NCBI RefSeq assembly: GCF_030816295.1
Contig: NZ_JAUSXV010000001.1
Coordinates: 1,240,001 to 1,304,000, forward strand
Length of the DNA stretch: 64,000 bases
Source: Microbacterium natoriense
Lineage (GTDB): Bacteria; Actinomycetota; Actinomycetes; Actinomycetales; Microbacteriaceae
Reading direction: 5' to 3'
In this document: positions 8,988 through 18,689 of the stretch, piece by piece
How the letters are laid out: every line of letters starts with the position of its first letter
How positions within the stretch are numbered: position 1 is the first letter of the stretch
The notes under the pieces: generated by a model
Database searches by the model: none
What the model saw: the letters and a program-made list of their open reading frames with translations, nothing else
What the model was told of the DNA's origin: nothing
Translations under genes and position numbers: made by a program

Positions 8988-10517
8988 TCAGGACTTCGGC
9001 GTGAAGTCGTAGATCGCGGGATAGGCGTTCGTCGGGAGCATCTCGACGGTCGTGTTCGCGTCGGTCGCGAAGCTGCCCTGCACTCGATAGAACGGGGCGA
9101 ACCACGCCTGCTCGACGATGTACTTGTTGAGCTCCTTGGCGACGGACTCCTGCGTCTTCTCGTCGCCGAACTGGATCTGCGAGATGTACTCGTCGACCTT
9201 CGGGTCGTCGTATCCGAACGGGTTGAAGATCGCGGTCGGGGCGATCATGAACTGGATCAGCTGCCAGTCGGGGTTCTGCTCGAGAGCCATGAACGACGCA
9301 GCGTACTTCGGGGCCAGCAGATCGGCGATGAAGTTGTTGCCGGGGTCGGTGTACTCGACCTTGATGCCGACGTCGTTCAACTGCTGCTCGATGAGCGTGT
9401 ACGTGCTGGCGCCCAGAAGCGTGGACGACGGCATCGACAGCGTGAGTCCGTCGGCGTAGCCTGCTTCGGCCAGCAGCTCCTTCGCCTTCTTCGGGTCGTA
9501 GGTGTAGTAGTCGTCGAGCTCGGGGTCGTACGCCGCAGACGACTTCGGGAACACCTGTGTGGTCACCGTGCCGTTGCCGGCCTGCAGCGCCTGCAGCAGC
9601 CCGTCGCGGTCGAACGCGTAGTTGAGCGCCTGACGGACGCGCACATCCGCGAGCGCCGGGTTCATGGTTCCCGCGCGGTCGAGCAGCAGCAGTCCCTGGA
9701 AGTCGAGCTCGTTGGCGTTCACGGTCCAGCCGGCGCCTTCCACCTCGGCGAGGTTGTCGTTGCTGGCGAGCTTGACGCCGTTGGCCTCGCCTGCCTTGAT
9801 GGCGTTGAGCGATGCCGTGGCGTCGGCGAGCACGTTGATCACGAGCTTGTCGTAGTGCTGCACGTCCGGGTTCCAGTAGTCCGGGTTCTTCGTGTAGGTG
9901 TAGCTCGTGCCCGTGACGGTCGCCGCGGTGTCGAGCACGTAGGGGCCCGAGCCGATCGGGTTGGTGGCGAGATCGTCGTTGTCGAGCGACTCTCCGCTGC
10001 CGACGAGCCCCGGGTCGCGGGTGAGGTAGTTCAGCAGCGCCGGGTTGGGGGCGTTCAGGGTGATCACGACGGTGGCGTCGTCAGGGGCCTCGAAGCTGGC
10101 GACGTCGGCGAAGTAGTTCGCGTCGGGAGAGGTGCCGGATTTGAAGCGATTCAAGTTGTCCACGACGACCTGGGCTGTGAGCTTCGAGTCGTCCGAGAAC
10201 GTGACGTCGTCGCGGAGGGTGAGGGTGAGCACCGTGTTGTCGTCGTTGTACGACCAGTCGGTGGCGAGCCAGGGTTCGATCGTGCCCTCGGGGGTGGCGA
10301 GGAGCAGCGTGTCGAACACGGCCTGGTAGTACGGTGCGCGGTTGCCCCATTCGGAGCCCGCGGGGTCGAACGTGGTGGGGGGCGTGATCGCACCCAGAGT
10401 GAGAGTGCCGCCACTTTCTTCTCCGGTGCCGCCGCCGTCGGTTGCGCCTGAGCAACCGGTGAGAGCGAGAGCGGCGATGGCGAGGGTGGCTGCTGTGGCC
10501 TTCCAGCGGAACATCAT
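8988..10517 (-). CDS. extracellular solute-binding lipoprotein, family 5 (SBP_bac_5)
   Basis: The 509-residue precursor has a basic start (MMFRWK), a hydrophobic stretch and the lipobox LTGC, so it should be an anchored lipoprotein outside the membrane. The mature part shows family-5 features, including SGGTLTLG, LRDDVTFSDD and VRQALNYAFDRDGL. Family 5 proteins bind peptides or oligosaccharides for Dpp/Opp-type importers. The start was set at 10517 (ATGATG) because GAAGGGA lies just upstream; an in-frame ATG at 10529 would leave the ribosome site inside the gene. It is the first gene of the minus-strand operon. Confidence 0.92.
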   Translation of the reverse strand: MMFRWKATAATLAIAALALTGCSGATDGGGTGEESGGTLTLGAITPPTTFDPAGSEWGNRAPYYQAVFDTLLLATPEGTIEPWLATDWSYNDDNTVLTLTLRDDVTFSDDSKLTAQVVVDNLNRFKSGTSPDANYFADVASFEAPDDATVVITLNAPNPALLNYLTRDPGLVGSGESLDNDDLATNPIGSGPYVLDTAATVTGTSYTYTKNPDYWNPDVQHYDKLVINVLADATASLNAIKAGEANGVKLASNDNLAEVEGAGWTVNANELDFQGLLLLDRAGTMNPALADVRVRQALNYAFDRDGLLQALQAGNGTVTTQVFPKSSAAYDPELDDYYTYDPKKAKELLAEAGYADGLTLSMPSSTLLGASTYTLIEQQLNDVGIKVEYTDPGNNFIADLLAPKYAASFMALEQNPDWQLIQFMIAPTAIFNPFGYDDPKVDEYISQIQFGDEKTQESVAKELNKYIVEQAWFAPFYRVQGSFATDANTTVEMLPTNAYPAIYDFTPKS

Positions 10518-10592
10518 TGGTCCCTTCATCGGGTGGGCGATACCCCTGCGGATCGCCTCTGTCGAGCGAAGCTAGCAGCAAAAACGAGTGTC

Positions 10593-10620
10593 CGCTAGGT
10601 TTTTGGAAGAAAACCTAGCG
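10593..10620. promoter_or_regulatory. inverted-repeat operator between the importer operon and the TetR gene
   Basis: Arms 10593-10603 (CGCTAGGTTTT) and 10610-10620 are exact reverse complements around a 6-base centre. The site sits in the divergent gap. A TATAGA element at 10637-10642 suggests that it overlaps the -35 region of the plus-strand TetR promoter. It is a plausible binding site for that regulator, controlling both directions. The regulator-site pairing is inferred. Confidence 0.6.
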
Positions 10621-10706
10621 CTTACTCGGAATTCGTTATAGAACGGTCATTGAGGGGGCCAGAGGAGAACCGCGACGAGGCGGAGAACTGGGATACGGTG
10701 ACAGCG

Positions 10707-11387
10707 ATGACGAACACCACCACGACGACGAAGGCACCGCGCCGAGCACGCGGCGAGTACGCCAAGACGCGCAAGAGGCGCGAGGCGATCCTCGACGCCG
10801 CTCTCGAGGTGTTCGCCGAGGGCGGCTATCGGTCCGGATCCCTGCGAGAAGTCGCTCAGCGGGTCGGCATCAGCGAGGCCGGCCTGCTGCACCACTTCCC
10901 GAACAAGGTCGCACTGCTCGAGGCCGTGCTCTCGCGCCGCGACGATCGCTCCCGTGAGATGGTGCCGCTCGACTCGGACGACCCCCATGCCGCGCTGCGG
11001 GGAGTCGTCGCCCTGGCCGCCTACAACGCGACGGTTCCCGGTGTGGTCGAGCTGTACTGCACGTTGTCCGCCGAGGCCACCGCCCCGGACCACCCCGCTC
11101 ACGCGTACTTCACTCGTCGCTACGAGACCACCAGGGCCGCGTTCCTCAAGTCGTTCAGCACGCTCGGCAGCCAGGGGCGGCTGCGGCCGGGCGTCACACC
11201 GCGGCGAGCGGCCATCGTGCTCATCGCGCTGTGGGACGGGCTTCAAGTGCAGTGGCTGCTCGACCGCGACATCGTCGACATCGCCGACGCGCTGCACGAG
11301 TGCATCGATGCGCTCGCAGACGTCGACTGGACCGAACCGGGAGAGGCCTCCGACGCGGTCGCGGGCAGTGACGAGGACGCCGGATGA
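10707..11387 (+). CDS. TetR-family transcriptional regulator
   Basis: This 226-residue regulator has an N-terminal helix-turn-helix around residues 25-70 (ILDAALEVFAEGGY, VAQRVGISEAGLLHHF) and a divergent C-terminal ligand domain ending in an acidic tail. It is divergent from the importer operon and overlaps the GH2 gene by ATGA, so regulator and glycosidase are co-expressed. The MTNTTTT methionine was chosen; in-frame starts further upstream have no clear ribosome site. It probably represses the importer operon and its own unit through the 10593-10620 inverted repeat. Confidence 0.88.
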   Translation: MTNTTTTTKAPRRARGEYAKTRKRREAILDAALEVFAEGGYRSGSLREVAQRVGISEAGLLHHFPNKVALLEAVLSRRDDRSREMVPLDSDDPHAALRGVVALAAYNATVPGVVELYCTLSAEATAPDHPAHAYFTRRYETTRAAFLKSFSTLGSQGRLRPGVTPRRAAIVLIALWDGLQVQWLLDRDIVDIADALHECIDALADVDWTEPGEASDAVAGSDEDAG

Positions 11388-13798
11388 CCCGCCTGCCTTT
11401 CGCCGACGGCTGGACGGTGGGTCCGAAGCTCGGCGCCTTCGAGGCGAAGGACGCCGACAGCGCTCCGGTCGCGGTGCACGTGCCGCACGACGCACTGCGA
11501 GACCTGCCCCGCTCGGTCGACGGCGGGCAGGGAGTGCACAGCGGGTACATCCCGGGCGGCGTGTTCGTGTACGCGAAGAGCTTCGACGTGCCGGACGACT
11601 GGCGCGACAAGACCGTGCGCATCGAGTTCGAGGGCGTCTACCGCGACGCCACGGTCTGCATCAACGGCGACTTCGCCGGGCACGAGGCGAACGGCTACGC
11701 CGCCTTCGTTATCGACGCCGACCCGTTCCTGCGCTTCGGCGAGACGAACACGATCACGGTCGAGGCCCGCGTGCACCGCGACAGCCGGTGGTACACCGGA
11801 GGCGGCATCTACCGACCCGTGCACCTGATCGTCGACGACCCCGTGCACCTCGCGCTCGACGGAACGAGCGCGACCTCGAGCGACATCGAGGCCGAGCGCG
11901 CGATCGTCGAGATCGCGACCACCGTCGAGAACGGCACCCGGCATACCGCAACCCGTCGGATCGCCTGGACGATCACCGACGACGACGTGGTCGCGGCATC
12001 CGGAGACTCTCCTGTCACCGTGCTGCCCGGTGAGACCGCCACCGCCCGCGTGCGGCTCGCTGTGCCGTCGCCGCGCCTGTGGGGCCCGGAGTCTCCGCAC
12101 CGCTACCGCGTGCGGACGGTGCTGACGGATGCATCCGGCGAGGTGACGGATGAGGAGACCACTGCCTTCGGCATCCGCCGCCTGCAGCTCGACACCGTGC
12201 ACGGACTGCGCGTCAACGGCGTGACGGTCGACCTGCGCGGCGCGTGCATCCACCACGACAACGGTCCCCTGGGTGCGGTGTCGATCGCGGATGCCGAGGA
12301 CCGCCGCATCCGCCTTCTCAAGGCCGCGGGCTTCAACGCGATCCGCAGCGCGCACAACCCGGCGAGCCGTGCCCTGCTCGACGCGTGCGACGCGTACGGC
12401 ATGCTCGTGATGGACGAGCTCACCGACGTGTGGACCCGGTCGAAGACCGTGTTCGACAGCTCGATCGGCTTCGACGAGCGCTGGCCCCGTGACGTCGCCG
12501 CTCTCGTCGCGAAGGACCGCAACCACCCGAGCGTCGTGCTGTACTCGATCGGCAACGAGATCCTCGAGCTGGCCACACCGCACGGCGCCACGTGGAGCCG
12601 TCGCCTCGCTGAGGAGTTCCGGCGCCTCGACCCCACGCGGTTCGTGACGAACGGCATCAACGGCATCATCGCGAATCTTGACCGCATGGCCGAAGCCATG
12701 GCCGAAGCGCAGGCGGCCGACCCGAACACGATGATGGCCGACATGGGCGAGCAGATGGCGCTCATGAACGCCTCGCAGCTGATCACGGACTCGACCGAGG
12801 AGTCGGCCGCCGTGCTCGACGTCGTCGGGTTCAACTACGCCGATTCCCGGTACGACCTCGACGCCGACCTCTTCCCGAACCGCGTGATCGTGGGATCCGA
12901 GACCTTCCCCGACCGCATCGCCTCGCTGTGGGCCGACGTCAAGCGCCTGCCGCACGTCATCGGCGACTTCACCTGGACCGGCTGGGACTACATCGGCGAG
13001 GCCGGGATCGGGCGCGTCGACTACACGGATGCCGAGGGCTACGAGCCGACCGGGACGGCGGGCCCTTTCCCGTACCTGCTCGCCGACTGCGGTGACATCG
13101 ACATCACAGGTCTCAGGCTGCCCGCCTCGTACTACCGCGAGATCGCATACGGGCTGCGGGCTGAGCCGGCGATCGCCGTGCACCGTCCGCAGCACCACGG
13201 CCGCCCCGTCGCCAAGACGCCGTGGTCGTGGGACGACGTCGTGTCGAGCTGGTCGTGGGGAGTGCCCGACGGCTCTCCGGTCACGGTCGACGTGTACGCG
13301 CAAGCCGACGAGGTCGAGCTGATGCTCGACGGCGTCATGCTCGACCGGGTCGCGGTCGGCGAGCCGCGGCCGCTGATCGCGCGCTTCGAGACGGAGTACC
13401 GCCGGGGAGAGCTCACCGCGGTCGCCTTCGCGGGCGGTGCCGAGGTGGCCAGGACCTCCCTGCGTACTGCGGGCGCGCCCGTGCTGTCGGCGCGAGCCGA
13501 GTCGCCGTCGATCTCGGCGGACGGCCTCGGCTACGTGGAGATCACGATCGCGGATGCCGACGGCACGCTGCTGTGCGATGCCGATCGGCTCGTGACGGTG
13601 ACGGTGTCGGGTGGTTCGCTCGCGGGCCTCGGATCGGCGCGGGCGCGCACCGAGGAGACCTTCGCGGGACCTTCCGTGACGACCTGTGACGGCCGCGCGC
13701 TCGCGATCGTGCGCGCGGATGTGGCGGCGACCGAGGCGACGGTGACGGTCACCGCCGAGGGGTTCGCTCCGGCATCCGCTGCCATCGCTGTGGAGTAG
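11384..13798 (+). CDS. glycoside hydrolase family 2 (beta-galactosidase/beta-glucuronidase-like)
   Basis: An 804-residue GH2 enzyme with no signal peptide. It has the sugar-binding jelly-roll (VYRDATVCINGDFAGHEANG), an immunoglobulin-like domain and a TIM-barrel. The barrel carries the acid/base Glu in YSIGNEI near residue 390 and a likely nucleophile Glu in VGSETFPD near residue 505. The C-terminal part (~610-800) resembles the DUF4982/Ig-like extensions of GH2 enzymes acting on plant oligosaccharides. It follows the TetR gene with an ATGA overlap. Galactosidase, glucuronidase and other GH2 specificities are not separable from sequence alone. Confidence 0.88.
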   Translation: MTRLPFADGWTVGPKLGAFEAKDADSAPVAVHVPHDALRDLPRSVDGGQGVHSGYIPGGVFVYAKSFDVPDDWRDKTVRIEFEGVYRDATVCINGDFAGHEANGYAAFVIDADPFLRFGETNTITVEARVHRDSRWYTGGGIYRPVHLIVDDPVHLALDGTSATSSDIEAERAIVEIATTVENGTRHTATRRIAWTITDDDVVAASGDSPVTVLPGETATARVRLAVPSPRLWGPESPHRYRVRTVLTDASGEVTDEETTAFGIRRLQLDTVHGLRVNGVTVDLRGACIHHDNGPLGAVSIADAEDRRIRLLKAAGFNAIRSAHNPASRALLDACDAYGMLVMDELTDVWTRSKTVFDSSIGFDERWPRDVAALVAKDRNHPSVVLYSIGNEILELATPHGATWSRRLAEEFRRLDPTRFVTNGINGIIANLDRMAEAMAEAQAADPNTMMADMGEQMALMNASQLITDSTEESAAVLDVVGFNYADSRYDLDADLFPNRVIVGSETFPDRIASLWADVKRLPHVIGDFTWTGWDYIGEAGIGRVDYTDAEGYEPTGTAGPFPYLLADCGDIDITGLRLPASYYREIAYGLRAEPAIAVHRPQHHGRPVAKTPWSWDDVVSSWSWGVPDGSPVTVDVYAQADEVELMLDGVMLDRVAVGEPRPLIARFETEYRRGELTAVAFAGGAEVARTSLRTAGAPVLSARAESPSISADGLGYVEITIADADGTLLCDADRLVTVTVSGGSLAGLGSARARTEETFAGPSVTTCDGRALAIVRADVAATEATVTVTAEGFAPASAAIAVE

Positions 13799-13815
13799 CC
13801 GGGCCGCGCGGGCGA

Positions 13816-13968
13816 GGTGCGCGTTGTGGTCGGCTCTTTCAGCGAGAGGCGGCAGTTGGGCGCACTTCGCTGTCTGCAACAGTGGGATGCCTCGGTTGGT
13901 CGCGCCTTGTGCGCGCCGGGGTGCGTGTTGTGGTCGCGTTCTCGGCGTGAGGCGCCAGTTGGGCGCAC
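13816..13968. repeat. two imperfect ~50-bp direct repeats in an intergenic gap
   Basis: Copies at 13816-13865 and 13920-13968 share GTTGTGGTCG near one end and CAGTTGGGCGCAC at the other, with roughly four-fifths identity. The second copy also has GGTGCG/CGCACC complementary ends. They fill most of the 251-base gap between the convergent GH2 and rhaB genes. No reading frame there is convincing. This looks like a small dispersed intergenic element. Confidence 0.55.
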
Positions 13969-14049
13969 CCGGATGCGGGACGACGGGGCGCAGATCCCGG
14001 GCATCCGTGCGTTGGCACCGTCGTTCGCAGTCGGTCGCTGCGGCCCGGA

Positions 14050-15450
14050 TCAGCCGCGCGGCTCGTAGCGGACCAGCTCGTGCGTCGCCGCGACGAGGGC
14101 CCGCAGCTCCTCGAGGGTCGCCGGAGCGGCGCCGAGCGCGCGGCCCTGAACCAGCACGTTGCCGAGCGCGGTGGCCTCGACGGGGCCGGCGAGCACGGGC
14201 AGATCCGCGCGGTCGGCCGTGGCCTGGCAGAGCAGCCGGTTGAGCGATCCACCGCCCACGACGTGGATGCAGTCGATGTCGCGCCCGGCGAGGGCAGATG
14301 CCGTCTGCACCGCGTCCGCGAAGGCCGCGGCGATCGATTCGACGATGCTGCGCGCGAAGGCGGGACGCGAATCGGGCGTCCGGTCGCCGAGGAGTGCCGC
14401 GATGCGGCGGGGCATGTCTCCCGGCGCACTCAGCGAGGGGTCGTTCGCGTCGAAGAGCGGGATATCGCCGGCCACCGCGGATGCCGCCGCGAGCAGTTCC
14501 GGCAGATCGATCGCCGTGCCGTCCTCGGTCTCCCATGCGCGAACGCTCTCGCTGAGCAGCCAGAGCCCTGACACGTTGTGGAGGAAGCGGTAGCGCCCGT
14601 CGACGCCGAGCTCGTGGGTGAAATCCGCGTCGCGCGCGGCATCCGTCACCTGCGGCTCACGCAACTCGAGGCCGACGAGTCCCCAGGTGCCGCACGAGAT
14701 GTACGCAGAACCGGCGCTCGAGAGCGGGACGGCGACGACGGCGGAGGCCGTGTCGTGCGACCCGACGGCGATCACGGGCAGTTCCTTGCCGATGCGTTCG
14801 GCCAGATCTGGGCGCAGGGCGCCGATCACGGTGCCGGGGTCGACGAGAGGCGGGAGGATGCCGGTCGGGACGCCGATCCGCTCGGCGAGTTCAAAGTCCC
14901 ACGCCGAGGTCTCCACGTTCAGCAGACCGGTCGTCGAGGCGTTCGTGTGTTCGGCGACAGCGACGCCGGTGAGCAGGAAGGCGATGAGGTCGGGGATCAG
15001 CAGGGCCGTGTCGGCATCCGCCGTCCTGCCGTCGGCGCGGTACTGGTACAGCGTGTTGAAGGGCAGGAACTGCAGACCGTTGCGGCTGTACAGCTCATCG
15101 AACGGCACGCGCGCGTGCACCTCGGTCACCCCGCGTTCGCTGCGACCGTCGCGATAGTGGAACGGCTCGGCGAGCAGTTCACCGTCGCGCAGCAGACCGT
15201 AGTCGACGGCCCACGAGTCGATGCCGATGCTCTCGATCGACGGTTCCCGGCGCACGGCCTCGGTCAGCCCCGCGACGACGTGCTCGTACAGCGCCTCGAA
15301 GGCCCAGTGCAGGCCGTCTTCGCGTTCGACCGGGCCGTTCGGGAACCGCGACACGAGTTCGAGGTCGAGCACGCCCTCGCCGATCCGGCCGATCATGACC
15401 CGTCCGCTGGTGGCGCCGAGGTCGACGGCGGCGACGGCGCGCGTACTCAT
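14050..15450 (-). CDS. rhaB: rhamnulokinase
   Basis: A 466-residue FGGY-family kinase that phosphorylates L-rhamnulose with ATP to L-rhamnulose 1-phosphate. It shows the N-terminal ATP-binding start VDLGATSGRVMIG, IDSWAVDYGLL, and the second-domain motifs GSHDTASAV, YISCGTWGLVG and HVVGGGSLNRLLCQ, which place it in the rhamnulokinase branch. The start overlaps the stop of the aldolase gene. It is the last gene of the rhamnose operon rhaM-rhaI-aldolase-rhaB. Confidence 0.93.
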   Translation of the reverse strand: MSTRAVAAVDLGATSGRVMIGRIGEGVLDLELVSRFPNGPVEREDGLHWAFEALYEHVVAGLTEAVRREPSIESIGIDSWAVDYGLLRDGELLAEPFHYRDGRSERGVTEVHARVPFDELYSRNGLQFLPFNTLYQYRADGRTADADTALLIPDLIAFLLTGVAVAEHTNASTTGLLNVETSAWDFELAERIGVPTGILPPLVDPGTVIGALRPDLAERIGKELPVIAVGSHDTASAVVAVPLSSAGSAYISCGTWGLVGLELREPQVTDAARDADFTHELGVDGRYRFLHNVSGLWLLSESVRAWETEDGTAIDLPELLAAASAVAGDIPLFDANDPSLSAPGDMPRRIAALLGDRTPDSRPAFARSIVESIAAAFADAVQTASALAGRDIDCIHVVGGGSLNRLLCQATADRADLPVLAGPVEATALGNVLVQGRALGAAPATLEELRALVAATHELVRYEPRG

Positions 15451-17483
15451 CGCAGGAACGCGGCGGCGACGCCGGAGTCGACCGGGATGTGCAGGCCGGT
15501 GGTGCGGCTGAGCTCCGGGCCGGTGAGCACGAACACGGCATCCGCCACGTTCTCGGGAACGACCTCGCGCTTGAGGATCGTGCGGTTCGCGTAGTACTGG
15601 CCGAGGTCCTCTTCTGCCACACCATAGGTCGCGGCGCGGTTGGCGCCCCAGCCGGAGGCGAAGATGCCCGAGCCGCGCACCACGCCGTCGGGGTTGATGC
15701 CGTTGACGCGGATGCCGTACTCGCCGAGCTCGACCGCGAGCAGCCGCACCTGGTGCGCCTGGTCGGCCTTCGTCGCGGAGTACGCGATGTTGCTCGGGCC
15801 GGCGAAGACCGAGTTCTTCGAAGAGATGTAGATGATGTCGCCGCCGAGCTGCTGCTCGATCAGCACACGGGCCGCAGCCTTCGAGACGAGAAACGAACCC
15901 TTCGCCATGACGTCATGCTGCAGGTCCCAGTCCTTCTCGGTGGTCTCCAGCAGCGGCTTCGACAACGACAGGCCAGCATTGTTCACGACGAGGTCGACGC
16001 CGCCGAACGCCAGCAGGGCCTCGTCGATCGCAGCCTGCACGGCATCCGCATCCGCCACGTTCGCGGCGACGCCGATCGCGACATCGGTGCCTCCGAGCTC
16101 AGCGGCGGCGGCCTGCGCCTTCTCGAGGTCGAGGTCGGCGACGACGACGCATGCGCCCTCGGCCGCGAGGCGCACGGCGATCGCCTTGCCGATGCCCGAT
16201 GCGGCGCCGGTGACGAAGGCGATGCGTCCCTGGTGCGACTTCGGCTTCGGCATCCGCTGCAGCTTGGCCTCTTCGAGCGCCCAGTACTCGATGCGGAACT
16301 TCTCGGCGTCGGAGATGGGGGAGTAGGTCGACAGCGCCTCGGCGCCGCGCATGACGTTGATCGCGTTGACGTAGAACTCGCCGGCGACGCGGGCGGTCTG
16401 CTTGTTCGCGCCGTAGGAGAACATACCCACGCCGGGGATGAGGACGATGAGCGGATCGGCCCCGCGGATCGCGGGGGAGTCGGCGGTCGCGTGCGCGTCG
16501 TAGTAGGCCTGGTAGTCGGCGCGGTACTCCTCGTGCAGCTCGTGCAGGCGCGCGATCTGCTCCTCGACGGATGAAGTGGCCGGAAGATCGAGGATCAACG
16601 GTTTGACCTTGGTGCGCAGGAAGTGGTCAGGGCAGCTCGTGCCGAGCGCGGCGAGTTCGGGCGCACGTTCGGAGGAAAGGAAGTCGAGCACGACGTCGGC
16701 GTCGGTGAAGTGGCCGACCTGCGGCTTGTCGCGTGAGGCGATGCCGCGGATCGTCGGGGCGAGGGCGGCGGCGCGCTGACGGCGCTCGATCTCGGGCAGA
16801 GCCTCGAATCCCGCGCGCACGGCGCCAAACGGCTGTGCCGTGCCGTGCTCGGCGATGTAGGCGGCCGCGGTGTCGATGATCCAAAGCGAGTTGGCCTCGG
16901 CCTCTTTGCTGGTGTCTCCCCAGGCGGTGATGCCGTGACCGCCGAGGATCGTGCCGATCGCCTGCGGGTTGCGGGCCTTGATCGCAGCGATGTCGAGCCC
17001 GAGCTGGAAGCCGGGACGGCGCCACGGCACCCAGACGACCTTGTCGCCGAAGATCGTGGCGGTGAGCTCCTCGCCGTCGGCGGCGGTCGCGATCGCGATG
17101 CCGGAGTCCGGGTGCAGGTGGTCGACGTGCGCGGCGTCGACGAGCCCGTGCATCGCCGTGTCGATCGACGGGGCGGCTCCCCCCTTGCCGTGCAGGCAGT
17201 AGTCGAACGCCGCGACCATCTCGTCTTCGCGCTCGACGCCGGGATAGACGTCGACGAGCGCGCGCATGCGGTCGAGGCGCAGCACGGCCAGCCCCTGCTC
17301 CGTGAGAGTGCTCAGGTCTCCACCGGAGCCCTTGACCCAGAGCAACTCGACCAGCTGCCCCGTGACCGGATCTGTCTCGGTGCCCTTGGCCGAGGTGTTG
17401 CCGCCGGCGTAGTTCGTGTTCTTCGGGTCGGCGCCCAGGCGGTTGGACCGCTCGATGAGAGCGGCGGCGGTGGGATTCGTCAT
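15447..17483 (-). CDS. bifunctional rhamnulose-1-phosphate aldolase/lactaldehyde dehydrogenase
   Basis: The 678-residue fusion has a class II aldolase domain at about 1-400 (NYAGGNTSAKG, HLHPDSGIA, LGGHGITAWG). A short-chain dehydrogenase domain follows at about 430-678 (VTGAASGIGKA, NNAGLS, YSATKADQ). This matches the RhaEW/YuxG type, in which the aldolase splits rhamnulose 1-phosphate to DHAP and L-lactaldehyde and the second domain oxidises the aldehyde. The length fits the family. It overlaps rhaB by ATGA and lies 37 bases after rhaI. Confidence 0.92.
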   Translation of the reverse strand: MTNPTAAALIERSNRLGADPKNTNYAGGNTSAKGTETDPVTGQLVELLWVKGSGGDLSTLTEQGLAVLRLDRMRALVDVYPGVEREDEMVAAFDYCLHGKGGAAPSIDTAMHGLVDAAHVDHLHPDSGIAIATAADGEELTATIFGDKVVWVPWRRPGFQLGLDIAAIKARNPQAIGTILGGHGITAWGDTSKEAEANSLWIIDTAAAYIAEHGTAQPFGAVRAGFEALPEIERRQRAAALAPTIRGIASRDKPQVGHFTDADVVLDFLSSERAPELAALGTSCPDHFLRTKVKPLILDLPATSSVEEQIARLHELHEEYRADYQAYYDAHATADSPAIRGADPLIVLIPGVGMFSYGANKQTARVAGEFYVNAINVMRGAEALSTYSPISDAEKFRIEYWALEEAKLQRMPKPKSHQGRIAFVTGAASGIGKAIAVRLAAEGACVVVADLDLEKAQAAAAELGGTDVAIGVAANVADADAVQAAIDEALLAFGGVDLVVNNAGLSLSKPLLETTEKDWDLQHDVMAKGSFLVSKAAARVLIEQQLGGDIIYISSKNSVFAGPSNIAYSATKADQAHQVRLLAVELGEYGIRVNGINPDGVVRGSGIFASGWGANRAATYGVAEEDLGQYYANRTILKREVVPENVADAVFVLTGPELSRTTGLHIPVDSGVAAAFLR

Positions 17484-17520
17484 CAGATGCGTCCTTAGTC
17501 GAGGTTCGAGATCGGCGCGC

Positions 17521-18687
17521 TCAGGCGCCCCAGCCGGCCTGCACGCCGCCCACGCGGTCGGTCGCGATCTCGGCGAGGTAGCCGGAGTCGGCGAAGGCCT
17601 TCATCGGGTCGCCGGGGAGGCCGCGGCTCTCGCGCCACTCTGCGAGGGCGGGGCGGACGTCGGTGTAGAACGCGTCCATGAAGAGGCGGTGGGCCTCGAG
17701 CACGTCGCCGGAGCGCTGTGCGACGGCGAGTGCCTCGCGGTCGAGGAGCAGTGCGCGTGCCGTCATCTCCTGCACGTTCAGCACCGAGCGGATCTGCCCG
17801 GGGATCTTGTCTTCGACGTTGTGGCATTGGTCGAGCATGAAGGCCACGTCGGGGTTGTTCAGCCCTCCGCCCCGGATGACCTCGACGATGATGCGGAACA
17901 GCTGGAACGGGTCGGCCGCGCCGACGATCAGGTCGTCATCCGCGTAGAAGCGCGAGTTGAAGTCGAACGATCCGAGCTTGCCGAGGCGCAGCAGCTGCAT
18001 GACGATGAACTCGATGTTCGTGCCCGGCGCGTGGTGACCCGTGTCGAGGCAGACCGACGCCTTGTCGCCGAGGGCCGCGACCTGCGCGTAGGACGTGCCC
18101 CAGTCCGGCACGTCGGTGTGGTAGAACGCCGGTTCGAAGAACTTGTACTCGAGAACCAGTCGCTGCTCGTCTCCGAGTCGCGCGTAGATCTCCTGCAGCG
18201 ACTCGTGCAGTCGATCCTGACGGCCGCGCATGTCTGCCTGGCCGGGGTAGTTCGACCCCTCGGCGAGCCAGATCTTCAGGTCGCGCGACCCCGTCGCATC
18301 CATCACGTCGATGCAGGCGAGATGGTGATCGATGGCCTTGCGTCGCACCGCGACGTCTTCATGGGTGAGGGCGCCGAACTTGTAGTCGTCGTCCTGGAAC
18401 GTGTTCGAGTTGATCGTGCCGAGCGAGACGCCGAGGTCCTCGGCATGACGGCGCAGGTCGTCGAAGGAGTCCACGAGATCCCACGGGATGTGCAGCGCGA
18501 CCGAGGGGGCGAGAGCCGTGTACCTGTGCACCTGCGCGGCATCCGCGATCTTCTCGAAGGGGTCGCGCGGCGTTCCCGGCGTTCCGAACACCTTGAAGCG
18601 GGTGCCGGAGTTGCCGAACGCCCAGCTGGGCAGCTCGATCGCCTGATCCGCGAGGGCGGACTGGATCTCGGGGGTGAGGACGGACAT
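17521..18687 (-). CDS. rhaI: L-rhamnose isomerase (RhaI type)
   Basis: A 388-residue TIM-barrel enzyme of the xylose-isomerase-like fold that converts L-rhamnose to L-rhamnulose. Metal-binding context is visible in YKFFEPAFYHTD, CLDTGHHAPGTN and SFDFNSRFYADDD. It resembles the actinobacterial/rhizobial RhaI group rather than E. coli RhaA. MSVLTPEIQ was taken as the start; the reading frame extends upstream only as a shadow of rhaM. The start is two bases from the rhaM stop, so the genes are coupled. Confidence 0.92.
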   Translation of the reverse strand: MSVLTPEIQSALADQAIELPSWAFGNSGTRFKVFGTPGTPRDPFEKIADAAQVHRYTALAPSVALHIPWDLVDSFDDLRRHAEDLGVSLGTINSNTFQDDDYKFGALTHEDVAVRRKAIDHHLACIDVMDATGSRDLKIWLAEGSNYPGQADMRGRQDRLHESLQEIYARLGDEQRLVLEYKFFEPAFYHTDVPDWGTSYAQVAALGDKASVCLDTGHHAPGTNIEFIVMQLLRLGKLGSFDFNSRFYADDDLIVGAADPFQLFRIIVEVIRGGGLNNPDVAFMLDQCHNVEDKIPGQIRSVLNVQEMTARALLLDREALAVAQRSGDVLEAHRLFMDAFYTDVRPALAEWRESRGLPGDPMKAFADSGYLAEIATDRVGGVQAGWGA

Positions 18688-18689
18688 CG

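Noticed and set aside
11243..14536. A 1,097-codon minus-strand frame over TetR, GH2 and rhaB
   Set aside because: It crosses three well-supported genes and an intergenic repeat and has no recognisable domain. Long open antisense frames are expected at this GC content.
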